Below, piece after piece: positions 27,763 to 36,246 of a stretch of 64,000 nucleotides of DNA. Within the stretch, counting starts at the first letter, position 1, and each line of letters opens with the position of its first letter. The stretch is taken from the NCBI RefSeq assembly GCF_015594725.1, contig NZ_JADNRC010000011.1, positions 62,001-126,000 on the forward strand. Direction: 5' to 3'. The position numbers were made by a program, and so were the translations under genes. The DNA comes from Flavobacterium sp. ALJ2 (GTDB lineage: Bacteria; Bacteroidota; Bacteroidia; Flavobacteriales; Flavobacteriaceae). The notes below the pieces were generated by a model. The model made no database searches. It was given only the letters and a program-made list of their open reading frames with translations, and was not told where the DNA came from.

Positions 27763-28758
27763 TTACTTGTGTATTAGCCTGCCACCTATATTTCCTACTG
27801 TTGAACCGGCTCCGGCTCCTGCAATATTTCCGGATTTCATTGCGGTCTGGTTTACATTACGGGTAAAGTTTCCTGCGCCGCCAGCCTGGATAATCCAACC
27901 TGTTACGGTCGGTATTGTGAAGTACCCTACAATGCCGATAATCATAAAGATGATATACACAGTGTTTGAGGTATCGGGAATGAATGTCGGATCGGCAAGC
28001 ATTTCAATATCCCTTTCGATAATCAGGGACTGGATCTTGGCGAGCATGGAGCTGAAAAGATCTGCTACCGGAAGCCATAAATACACACTGACATATCGGG
28101 TGAGCCACTGCGTGAGTGTGGATTGAAATCCATCCCAAACGGATATAGCAAAAGCTATTGGCCCTAAAATAGAAAGTACAATCAGAAAAAAAGTTCTAAT
28201 GGTGTCGATGACCAGTGCCGCCGCCTGAAAAAGTATTTCCAGCAAATTGCGGAACCATTCCTTTATTGCTTTTTCGATCTTGTATTCCTGCCTGTCCATA
28301 TACATTCCTGCCATTGTTCCAATGTCGGATGGTGACCAGCCCAGCTCGTCCAATTTCTTGTCGAATTCTTCGTCAGATACCATATAAGCAGTCTCAGGAT
28401 TACGGATCATTGCTTCTCGTTCCAGCAGGTCTTTTTTCGACTGTAGATCATTCAGATCAAGTACCTGATTTTCCAGAATACTGTGCGTTCCCTGTACAAC
28501 CGGACTTAATACGGAATTCATTGTTCCCAGTACCATTGTCGGAAAAAACATGATGCATAGCCCGAGTGCAAAAGGACGAAGCAAAGGGTACACATCGATA
28601 GGCTCTGCCCTGCTCAGTGCCTGCCATACTTTCATGGCTACAAAGAAAAGTGCTCCCAATCCCGCCAGGCCTTTGGATACCGCCGCCATATCTGCGGACA
28701 GCGGGAGCATTTCATCATACAAGAAGCGCAGGACTTCATGAAGGTTATTAAATTCCAT
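27763..28758 (-). CDS. traJ: Conjugation protein TraJ (VirB6-like membrane channel)
   Basis: A 331-aa polytopic inner-membrane protein. Membrane segments are seen near 28-45, 63-83, 175-205, 215-235 and 265-295 (VYIIFMIIGIVGYFTIPTVTGWII). The family is counted as VirB6-like, the inner-membrane conduit. It starts 3 bp after traI. The Gly-rich C-terminus (GAGAGSTVGNIGG) is usual. Confidence 0.9.
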   Translation of the reverse strand: MEFNNLHEVLRFLYDEMLPLSADMAAVSKGLAGLGALFFVAMKVWQALSRAEPIDVYPLLRPFALGLCIMFFPTMVLGTMNSVLSPVVQGTHSILENQVLDLNDLQSKKDLLEREAMIRNPETAYMVSDEEFDKKLDELGWSPSDIGTMAGMYMDRQEYKIEKAIKEWFRNLLEILFQAAALVIDTIRTFFLIVLSILGPIAFAISVWDGFQSTLTQWLTRYVSVYLWLPVADLFSSMLAKIQSLIIERDIEMLADPTFIPDTSNTVYIIFMIIGIVGYFTIPTVTGWIIQAGGAGNFTRNVNQTAMKSGNIAGAGAGSTVGNIGGRLIHK

Positions 28759-28761
28759 GTC

Positions 28762-29394
28762 TTACCAGTATTTTTGATTAGGAGTTCCATAGAGGTCAAG
28801 CACTCTTTTGGTGTTGTTTTGCTTCTTTGCCCTTAGAATGCTTACCGAGATATTCTTGTTGGTATAATAGCGTACCAGACTGTGGTATTCCTTTACCTCT
28901 TTATACACTCGGTCAATAATATCCATACGTTCTTTGTCATTCAGTGATAATGTTGACGAGCTTACAATCTGTTTGAGTTCTTTCAACAACTCTGTACTCT
29001 CACCCAAGAGTGCTGAATAGCCATTTGCAATAGCTGCCAGTTCCTGGGCAGAAAAGTTGGGATCATTCATCATCCTGCCGAAATTTTGTACATACATTTG
29101 AGATACATCGCCTACCAATAGCACCGTCTGCTGTACTTTGCGCGCATCTTTCACCAAATTGTTAATAGCCTGTAGTTTGTCGTAATACTCCTTTCCCTGT
29201 TTGTATACCTTTTCTACTTCCTTGAAATTTTTTACAACATTCGATACAGTGTTAGAAGTCTGTACGATTTCATTGGCACTGTTAAGAATCCCTGAAGCCA
29301 GGTTTGCAGGATCGGTAACTACAAATTGGGCGTTTGCAGACGGTGTTGCGGCAAGCATTAGTGCCGTACACACCACGAATAGTATTTTTTTCAT
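28762..29394 (-). CDS. traI: Conjugation protein TraI (DUF4141)
   Basis: A 210-aa periplasmic protein with signal peptide MKKILFVVCTALMLAATPSANA and a long helical body with the DUF4141 pattern (VVTDPANLASGILNSANEIVQ; VYKQGKEYYDKL). It resembles VirB5-type proteins in length and helix content. It follows the intron-split small gene by 26 bp. Confidence 0.88.
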   Translation of the reverse strand: MKKILFVVCTALMLAATPSANAQFVVTDPANLASGILNSANEIVQTSNTVSNVVKNFKEVEKVYKQGKEYYDKLQAINNLVKDARKVQQTVLLVGDVSQMYVQNFGRMMNDPNFSAQELAAIANGYSALLGESTELLKELKQIVSSSTLSLNDKERMDIIDRVYKEVKEYHSLVRYYTNKNISVSILRAKKQNNTKRVLDLYGTPNQKYW

Positions 29395-29605
29395 TGTTTC
29401 CAGATTTAAATTGTTAATGATTATTGATTTTCTTTATCACGCCGCCACATCGTGATGTGCTTGATGGCGAGTTCTACGTTACCATCCAGTTCTGCGGCAA
29501 GCTGCATGACTTCCATTTTTTCGGTTTCTTCGGTGGTATAGGCGTAGGATAAGAACCCGGCGCCTTGCTATATTAACTATAGCAGGTTTCCAAGAACTCT
29601 CCCCC

Positions 29606-29639
29606 GAACCGTACGTACCTGTCTCCAGGTATACGGCTC
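29606..29639 (-). ncRNA. Group II intron domain V
   Basis: A 34-nt hairpin on the minus strand: GAGCCGTATAC-CTG-GAGA-CAG-GTACGTACGGTTC. It has the two-nucleotide bulge and GNRA-type tetraloop of the catalytic core. It lies 13 nt after the maturase stop codon. Confidence 0.9.
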
Positions 29640-29652
29640 TCCATCAATTTAT

Positions 29653-31533
29653 TCAGTCTAACTTTCCTGCGTGTATCTTATCGTGACATTTTGAACAGAC
29701 TGCCAAAGTTTTTCTTTTCCTTGCAATCATTCTTTTCATCCAATCTTCTTTACCTTTCAGGTCTTTCAACTTCCTTATATGATGCATTTCCAGTTTCTCG
29801 TTTGCACCGCATAATTCGCATTTTTCGTTTTGCAGCCTTGCTATAAGGCTGTTTCTTCCACCTGTGATGGTAACTGTCATGGGTAAATTATCCACGTAAG
29901 CTCCACGAGCATTTTTCTGGCGTTTGAAACCTTCATTGTAAAAGCGTCTGTAGAGTATGTCGCCTTTCCTGTTTTTATAAGGAATAGAGAACACTCCGTT
30001 GATACACTTTTTTGTCTTTTCCTTACTTACCGAAGTTTGATATTTCAGTGCATAGGTTTTGTACATACTGTACTCCATGATATAAGAAAATGACTGTACA
30101 TATGAACTGTTGTTAGCGATTGCGTAGTAATTGTAAAAACCTCGGATTTCAGAATTTACCTGACTTATGATCTCTAAATCATCTAAGTCTTTCATGTAAT
30201 ATCGGGAGCGTGGTTTCCAAACCTCTTTGCCATTCTGCGTAATCAATTTTAGCGCATTATAACTTAGTAGCTTTTTCTTCATCACCTCTGCTGTTACATA
30301 GAGTACAATCTTGTCTCCAAAGCATCTCACTGTTCTACCGTGTTTATCCCTCTTTGTTTCATTAGATTTACGCACGTAGACATCAAAGCCTAAAAATTTG
30401 GCAGGTTTCTTAGCATTGGTTATCAAGGTTTTTTCATCCGAGAGTTCGAGTTTTAGTTTTTCAATAAGAAAATTCTTAATGTCATTCTTAATCCTTTTAC
30501 AATCTTCCTTACTACCTATGATCCCGATAAGAAAGTCATCCGCATATCTTACATACTTCAACTTTTTGTGACTACTATCCATCTTATTATAGGCTGGATA
30601 TTTGTTTCTTTCTTGTCGTAGTTCCTTAATTTCTGCAATCATTTTGGCTCTAACAGTTTCATCTGTCTCGCATTCCAGTTTCTTTGCCAAGCGGTATCGT
30701 CTTTGTTCGTATAGTCTGTACTGGCGTGTTGCCGTAGTTCTTTCCCCTTTATCGAATTCTTTGATGTACTCCTTAATATATTTATCAAGTTTATCTAGGT
30801 AGATGTTCGCAAGGATTGGACTTATAATTCCTCCTTGTGGTGTACCACTAAATGTTTTGTGATATACCCAATCTTCGATATACCCTGCATTTAGGAACTT
30901 CCTAATTAAACGAATGAACCTATCATCGGCGATACGTTCTTTAAGGATTCCAATCAACACTTCATGATTGATATTATCAAAGAAGCCTTTTATATCCCCC
31001 TCAATGAACCATCGTACAGCTGTAAATGATTGTTGAACACTTATTAAAGCCGTATGGCAACTTCTTTGTGGTCTAAAACCATGTGAAGTATGTTCAAAAT
31101 GTCCCTCGTATATAGCTTCCAAAATCATTCTGATAACTTCTTGTACTAGTTTATCATCAAAAGAGGGGATTCCAAGTGGACGTTTCTTACCGTTTTTTTT
31201 CGGTATATAAATCCTCTTGGATGGGTTTGGCTGATAAGTTTCGTTTTTGAGCGATTCAATCAGCCTTTCAATGCGGGATATACTCATTCCATCGATGGTT
31301 TTTCCATCGATACCTTTTGTCATATTACCTACTTTGCTGTAGATTTTTTGATAAGCAGTATAGTACATCTCTTCATTGAACAGAACTTTGTACAGCCTTT
31401 CGAATTTATAGCTCGAATCTCCGCTGTGCTTTATTAGACTGTTCAATACTATTTCTGGATTTCTCATAATGTCTCTCACATTTTCCATTAATCGTATTAA
31501 ACTAAATTGACTGCCTCCCTTCGCCATGTACAA
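29653..31533 (-). CDS. ltrA: Group II intron reverse transcriptase/maturase with HNH domain
   Basis: A 626-aa intron-encoded protein that helps the intron splice and copies it into new DNA sites. The reverse transcriptase part shows IPKKNGKKRPLGIPSFDDK, HGFRPQRSCHTAL, EGDIKGFFDNINH, GTPQGGIISPILANIYL and the catalytic YADD (YVRYADDFLIG). The maturase X region lies at about 430-530. The C-terminus is an HNH endonuclease (CELCGANEKLEMHHIRKL; CSKCHDKIH), which allows second-strand cleavage. All motifs look intact. The true start may be a later ATG (MENVRDIMRN), because the first codons coincide with intron domain I sequence. Confidence 0.95.
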   Translation of the reverse strand: MYMAKGGSQFSLIRLMENVRDIMRNPEIVLNSLIKHSGDSSYKFERLYKVLFNEEMYYTAYQKIYSKVGNMTKGIDGKTIDGMSISRIERLIESLKNETYQPNPSKRIYIPKKNGKKRPLGIPSFDDKLVQEVIRMILEAIYEGHFEHTSHGFRPQRSCHTALISVQQSFTAVRWFIEGDIKGFFDNINHEVLIGILKERIADDRFIRLIRKFLNAGYIEDWVYHKTFSGTPQGGIISPILANIYLDKLDKYIKEYIKEFDKGERTTATRQYRLYEQRRYRLAKKLECETDETVRAKMIAEIKELRQERNKYPAYNKMDSSHKKLKYVRYADDFLIGIIGSKEDCKRIKNDIKNFLIEKLKLELSDEKTLITNAKKPAKFLGFDVYVRKSNETKRDKHGRTVRCFGDKIVLYVTAEVMKKKLLSYNALKLITQNGKEVWKPRSRYYMKDLDDLEIISQVNSEIRGFYNYYAIANNSSYVQSFSYIMEYSMYKTYALKYQTSVSKEKTKKCINGVFSIPYKNRKGDILYRRFYNEGFKRQKNARGAYVDNLPMTVTITGGRNSLIARLQNEKCELCGANEKLEMHHIRKLKDLKGKEDWMKRMIARKRKTLAVCSKCHDKIHAGKLD

Positions 31534-32017
31534 GGCTTTCCCTTGCTCAGACTACTACGGAGGCTCCGTTACCTTATCGAATATTCAGGAGCTTTTCTCC
31601 ATAGCCACATCAGTGGCATTTCGACTTAGGCAATCCCCATTTAGACATATAGCAACTATTGGCTTGTTAGATTCTCGGATGCGATGTTCACCCTTTTCTG
31701 CTTATTGCAGCTACGCTATGGTTTGTTTATGCTATAACTACTACTTCACATTAGTATAGTACCACAGTATGACGTTTGTAACTGTTTTCCGTCATAGCCC
31801 AAGAACCGACCGTTCAGACTATCGTTCAATCAATTCAGACTTCATCCTTATATCTAACTTTCAACTCGCCACTCAGTCGCAACTTAACAGTTAGTTGACT
31901 TGTGGCTTTTCCGACATGCTACACTCCCCGTCGGGTTTCCCGTTCGGATAAGTCGGCTATTGATGGGCATTATAAACACTTGCCCAGTGGTTGCCAAACC
32001 ACATTTGCTATATGCCC

Positions 32018-34411
32018 TTATGGGCGCACATAATACTCTTCGAGGCTAACTTCTGTGGCATATACCGCAGAGTGCGTACCACCCAATCCTATCCAAACTT
32101 CTTTGTAAAGCCTTGAGGGATCGTTGTTCATGTTGATAGAAAGTACCTGCGCCTTTTCCTTGTCAGTTAGGCCGAGCATCGCCTGGATGTCGTCAAACTT
32201 GTTCATGTATTTGCGCTGGTCGAGCAGAATTTTACAGTCGGAATTGTTGATGATACTTTCCTTGACAATGGGCGACTGGATGATGTCATCGACCTCCTGT
32301 GTTACTACGATTGCTTCACCAAAAAATTTCCTGACAGTTTTAAAAAGGTACTTCAGATATTCTGCCATTCCTTCTTTGGCAATGGCTTTCCAAGCCTCTT
32401 CAATCAGGATCAGTTTACGGATACCTTTTAGCCTGCGCATCTTGTTGATGAACACCTCCATAATGATGATAGTCACTATGGGAAAGAGGATTTTGTGGTC
32501 TTTGATGGCATCAATTTCAAACACGATAAAACGTTTGGAAAGCAGGTCTAACTGCTTGTCGGAATTGAGCAGGTAATCATATTCACCTCCTTTGTAGTAA
32601 GGCTCCAGCACGTTCAGGAAATTGGCAATGTCAAAGTCCTTTTCTCTTACTTGTTTATTCTCCAATACCTTTCGATAATCACCCTGCACATATTCATAGA
32701 AACCATTAAAAGAGGCATATACATCATCCTGTCTGATACGTTCGATATAACCGCTTACGGCATTGGAAAGTGCAACTTCTTCGGATCGCGTCGGCGGTTC
32801 GTCATCACGCTTCCACAAGGTCAAGATCAGGGTTTTGATGCTTTCTCTCTTTTCAATGTCGAATACTCCGTCATCAGTGTAAAAAGGGTTAAAAGCAATC
32901 GGATTATCTTCGGTATAAGTAAAATACACCCCGTCTTCTCCTTTGGTCTTGCCTTTAATGAGTTCACATAAACCCTGATAGGAGTTACCGGTATCTACAA
33001 GCAGGACGTGTGCGCCTTGTTCATAATATTGCCTAACCATGTGGTTGGTGAAAAAGGATTTGCCGCTTCCCGAAGGACCCAGTATAAACTTGTTGCGGTT
33101 GGTGATAATACCGCGCTTCATAGGAAGATCAGAAATGTCCAGATGAATTGGTTTTCCGGTGAGCCTGTCTGCCATCTTGATACCGAACGGGGATGGCGAA
33201 TTATGGTAATTGGTTTCTTCGGTGAAGAAGCACAAAGCAGGTTCAATGAATGTGTAAAAGCTTTCTTCACTTGGAAAATCACCGGCATTGCCCGGCATTC
33301 CTGCCCAATACAGGGTAGCAACATCCGTAGTGTTATGGCGTGGCTTGCATTCCATTAGTGCGAGTGCACTACCGCTATCATTCTTTAATTGCTTGAGTTC
33401 ACCTGGATCTTCCGACCACGCCATGATGTTAAAGTGTGCTCTGATAGAGGACAGTCCGAAAGAATGTGCTTCATTCAGATATTTTTCTATCCATTCTTTA
33501 TTGATCTGATTGGCACGGCTGTAACGGGCCAGTGAGTGCATGTTCCTTGCAGACTTCTCAAACTTTTGCAGGTTATTTTCGCTGTTATCCAAAAACAAAT
33601 ATTGGTTGTAGATATGATTACAGTTCAGCAGCAATCCCACTGGTGCAGCAAACGACAAACGGCAGTCACTGCGGTCAGTTGACAATTTTTCATAGCGGGT
33701 GTCCGCCGATACCGTTACGGGCAGATCATCTGTGTCAGACAAGGTGTGCAGGCACAATCTTTTGTTGCCGATTCGTACCTCTTCACCTCCAAGTGAGATA
33801 TCCTGCATTGGTGTTCCGGCTTCTCTGGAAAGCGTCAGATATTGTTCCAATAATCCCTGTTTTCCCTCTGCTCCAATGATGTCTTCTTCGCTCAGGCGTT
33901 TGACCTTAACAAATCCGCTATCATTAACAATACGTTCGAATTGTGCCACCGCTTCCATAAATCGGTGTATCGTTTCCTTGTCCCTGATTTCTTTTGGTAT
34001 CAGGGTTCCTTTGCAAAGCGAAGAGAAATTGCTCTGCGTCCGCATTCGCTCCTTGGTAGTCTTAGTAAGAAACAAGTAGCAATAATGGTTCAAAAACGGA
34101 CGTTCATTAAAATGACGCTGATAGGATTTCGCTAAAAAGCTTTGGTCGTCCTTTGCTAGATCAGGAGCATAGCTTTCCTTGATATACCAATCCTGTTTGT
34201 GGATTACCGTAAAATCAGGCAAAGTCTTGATAGCCTTATGCCAGGCGGAATGAATTGCTTCGTACTCTGCGGAAGCAACCGTGAACAATTCCGGCAAATG
34301 CACTTCAAAGCAGGTAGTAATATCCGCATCTTTTGACAGGATGCAATTATTCTCTACTGCAAGCAGTGGAAACTTGCTTTCCAATGTTGTAGTCCTTGCT
34401 GTATTTCTCAT
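32018..34411 (-). CDS. traG: Conjugation ATPase TraG (VirB4 family)
   Basis: A 797-aa secretion ATPase that powers pore assembly and transfer. Walker A GPSGSGKS is at 445-452 (KFILGPSGSGKSFFTNHMV), Walker B in KLILIEEAWKAI near 665-670, and a conserved VTQEVDDII follows. Length is in the VirB4 range and all motifs are intact. It overlaps traF by 4 bp (ATGA). Downstream the operon is interrupted by the group II intron. Confidence 0.95.
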   Translation of the reverse strand: MRNTARTTTLESKFPLLAVENNCILSKDADITTCFEVHLPELFTVASAEYEAIHSAWHKAIKTLPDFTVIHKQDWYIKESYAPDLAKDDQSFLAKSYQRHFNERPFLNHYCYLFLTKTTKERMRTQSNFSSLCKGTLIPKEIRDKETIHRFMEAVAQFERIVNDSGFVKVKRLSEEDIIGAEGKQGLLEQYLTLSREAGTPMQDISLGGEEVRIGNKRLCLHTLSDTDDLPVTVSADTRYEKLSTDRSDCRLSFAAPVGLLLNCNHIYNQYLFLDNSENNLQKFEKSARNMHSLARYSRANQINKEWIEKYLNEAHSFGLSSIRAHFNIMAWSEDPGELKQLKNDSGSALALMECKPRHNTTDVATLYWAGMPGNAGDFPSEESFYTFIEPALCFFTEETNYHNSPSPFGIKMADRLTGKPIHLDISDLPMKRGIITNRNKFILGPSGSGKSFFTNHMVRQYYEQGAHVLLVDTGNSYQGLCELIKGKTKGEDGVYFTYTEDNPIAFNPFYTDDGVFDIEKRESIKTLILTLWKRDDEPPTRSEEVALSNAVSGYIERIRQDDVYASFNGFYEYVQGDYRKVLENKQVREKDFDIANFLNVLEPYYKGGEYDYLLNSDKQLDLLSKRFIVFEIDAIKDHKILFPIVTIIIMEVFINKMRRLKGIRKLILIEEAWKAIAKEGMAEYLKYLFKTVRKFFGEAIVVTQEVDDIIQSPIVKESIINNSDCKILLDQRKYMNKFDDIQAMLGLTDKEKAQVLSINMNNDPSRLYKEVWIGLGGTHSAVYATEVSLEEYYVRP

Positions 34412-34740
34412 AAGGCATTATTTTTTGCGGTGAACCTTAAATAGCGGTGTACAGCCTTGCGGCAGATAATGTAGCGGGGATGTCTTTTATTTGCACTGAT
34501 TTTCATCAATCCGTGTTCTCCATATTTTTTGTTCAGCGAGAAGGTCTGCCATACAATCAGAGAAGCTCCGCCGGCTCCGAGGAACAGACAGATATAGGAA
34601 TTGACCCCAGCCATGTAAAGTATCATGACCAGAATAAGTGTCCCAAGCAGCCCGCCAGCGAAGATGAACAGGTATTGAGCTTTCAGCCCCTTAAATTCAA
34701 CTGTTCTTCCAATTCCCTTGTTGATGTTGTAAATAATCAT
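34408..34740 (-). CDS. traF: Conjugation protein TraF (DUF4133)
   Basis: A 110-aa membrane protein starting MIIYNINKGIGRTVEFKGLK, with two membrane helices (about 22-43 and 47-65), as in the VirB3-like DUF4133 family. I use the ATG at 34740 rather than the longer frame from 34803, because the extra codons overlap traE and the family begins at this point. It overlaps traG by 4 bp. Confidence 0.9.
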   Translation of the reverse strand: MIIYNINKGIGRTVEFKGLKAQYLFIFAGGLLGTLILVMILYMAGVNSYICLFLGAGGASLIVWQTFSLNKKYGEHGLMKISANKRHPRYIICRKAVHRYLRFTAKNNAL

Positions 34741-34751
34741 ATACCTTGGGA

Positions 34752-35057
34752 TTACAGGAAAAATGAACGTAGAATGGTAGCAGCTACTATTAGGAAAATA
34801 CATGCCCCAAACCAGCTTGCCGCAGTTTTACTGGTGTCGGGATCTCCACTGCTGAATTTATTGTATACCTTAACACCTCCTATCAGACCTACCACCGCTC
34901 CGATGGCATAAATGAGTTGTGTTGCGGGATCGAAATAAGACGTTACCATTTGGGTCGCTTCGTTGATACCCGCCGTACCATTTCCTTGTGCAAATGCACT
35001 GAAACCTGTCAGCATTGTTAGTATTGCCAACAAAAAAGTTTTTCTTTGTTTTTCCAT
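34752..35057 (-). CDS. traE: Conjugation protein TraE (DUF4134, VirB2-like)
   Basis: A 101-aa protein with a signal peptide (FLLAILTMLTGFSAFAQG) and two hydrophobic helices (about 46-63 and 80-100), typical of pilin-like DUF4134 proteins. It is the first gene of the traE-traQ block here because the cargo cassette separates it from traD. A CACCTTTG box on the minus strand at 35111-35118 may be its own promoter. Confidence 0.92.
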   Translation of the reverse strand: MEKQRKTFLLAILTMLTGFSAFAQGNGTAGINEATQMVTSYFDPATQLIYAIGAVVGLIGGVKVYNKFSSGDPDTSKTAASWFGACIFLIVAATILRSFFL

Positions 35058-35336
35058 GATTAAACACTTTAAATTGTTACTATTTTTCCGCAGTATGCGG
35101 ACTTTAGCAACAAAGGTGTTTTGTAAATAGAGGTGTTATGATGAACTGGTTGTCAGAGGAATTATTTGGCAGCAAATAGCAGTTATAACAAGAATTTTTT
35201 TATATTAGTCCTTTTTTACTTAGAAATTTAAAAACAAAGAATAACATAAGTCAAACATTGAAAAAAATTGCATTGGTGATTAAAAGATGGGTCTTAAAAA
35301 AATAAAGAAGCTTAGCTTCAACTTAATTAAAATTTT
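35058..35336. promoter_or_regulatory. Divergent control region between traE and the cargo cassette
   Basis: 279 bp without a gene. A small hairpin CCGCA-GTA-TGCGG (35088-35100) lies in the traE leader, and a CACCTTTG -7-like box (minus strand, 35111-35118) would give a start near 35100. The right half, ahead of the cassette, is very AT-rich; no clear plus-strand TAnnTTTG box is seen there. Confidence 0.5.
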
Positions 35337-36242
35337 ATGGGAGAATATTCAAAACGTATAGGTGAAGTTGGGGAAAATGTTGTAGTAGATTTTTTAAACC
35401 TTATAGGATGGAAAAATCCTTTAAGAAATGATGATATTGAAAGTATTGACACTGATTTCAGAAAAAGAACAAACGGTATTGACGGATATTTCCACTATAT
35501 TAATCCAATGGTCAGTAGTACCATTGAAAATGTAATCTACTCTTCAAAATATAGTACAGACCCGTACCCTATCTCACAAGTTACTACACAATTTAAAGAT
35601 CGTTATCTTGAACTAGCTAAAGCGATCGAATCTTTTAAAAAATCAGAACTAAAACAGTACACCATTAATCTTCATCAAAACATTGATACACATTTCGATA
35701 GAGGAATTCTTTTTTGGCTTAATAACTCCGGAACAGGTGAAAACGATTTAATAAGTCGCTTAGCAAGGATTGAATTAAATACAGGTGTTAATCATGATGG
35801 AATTTTTTTAGTAGATAATAAGCGAATTGAATTTATATACGATTCAATTTGTTTTGCCCAATTAAAATATCGTTACCATGATATAGACTTTATTTATTTT
35901 AATAATGGATTGAATAATGACGACAGAAATCCAAGGAATGGAAAAATTATGCCCGTTCAATATATTAATTCCAGTATTTTACCGCTAAGAGCATCAAAAG
36001 ATAATGAAACAACTATCATAATTAATGCAATTGAAAATTTTGATAGGGATGATTTAATGAAATATATGGGTATAGCCAAGAATATAGGATGTAATTCACA
36101 AGGATCAACAGTAATTAGTTTCCCTAATTATTCGGAAACTGAACATTTACCCACTGTAAATAATATCAAACAAATCTTCAATGATGCCTCTTTTACTTCT
36201 CAATTAGAAGTTGTTAATTATAATAACCCAATTTTACGATAA
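35337..36242 (+). CDS. Cassette gene 1: unrecognised protein with an endonuclease-like N-terminus
   Basis: A 301-aa soluble protein. The N-terminus (MGEYSKRIGEVGENVVVDFL) followed by GIDGYFHY (Asp49) and NVIYSSKYS (Lys71) recalls the E...D...(E)xK order of PD-(D/E)xK nucleases, but the acidic residue expected two places before Lys71 is Ser69. A later segment, FDRGILFWLNNSG, resembles core strands of restriction-like folds. I read it as a variant or inactive nuclease with low certainty; no family is named with confidence. It is the first gene of a five-gene plus-strand operon; gene 2 begins 4 bp after it. Confidence 0.8.
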   Translation: MGEYSKRIGEVGENVVVDFLNLIGWKNPLRNDDIESIDTDFRKRTNGIDGYFHYINPMVSSTIENVIYSSKYSTDPYPISQVTTQFKDRYLELAKAIESFKKSELKQYTINLHQNIDTHFDRGILFWLNNSGTGENDLISRLARIELNTGVNHDGIFLVDNKRIEFIYDSICFAQLKYRYHDIDFIYFNNGLNNDDRNPRNGKIMPVQYINSSILPLRASKDNETTIIINAIENFDRDDLMKYMGIAKNIGCNSQGSTVISFPNYSETEHLPTVNNIKQIFNDASFTSQLEVVNYNNPILR

Positions 36243-36246
36243 CACT

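Larger units (their letters stand above)
29549..31979 (-). mobile_element. Group II intron with maturase
   Basis: About 2.43 kb on the minus strand between traG and traI. The 5' end reads GTGTTTATAATG, near the GUGYG consensus. The first ~450 nt are non-coding and structured, with GTAGTAGTCTGAG and CATGGCGAAGGGAGGCAG, both typical of domain I. The maturase gene follows, then a canonical domain V at 29606-29639 and a domain VI-like stem. The 3' boundary is uncertain by about 20 nt; 29549 is chosen because it restores the split gene's frame and leaves AT at the end. Confidence 0.85.
29421..32004 (-). pseudogene. Small 50-codon tra-operon gene split by a group II intron
   Basis: Exon 1 (32004-31980) reads ATG TGG TTT GGC AAC and exon 2 (29548-29421) ends in TAA. 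If the intron is removed between 31979 and 29549, the frame is continuous: 153 nt, 50 codons, starting MWFGNHWATYAYTTEETEKM. The joined gene would begin 13 bp after traG and end 26 bp before traI, matching the tight spacing of the operon. The intron ends are inferred from the GTGTTT 5' boundary and frame restoration. Without splicing the product is lost; with splicing it is made. I do not recognise the product. Confidence 0.6.

Noticed and set aside
30602..31759. Plus-strand frames within the group II intron
   Set aside because: They are shadows of the maturase and of the structured intron RNA.
34741..34803. Longer N-terminus for TraF
   Set aside because: The extra 21 codons overlap traE and lack the family's normal start at MIIYNINKG.
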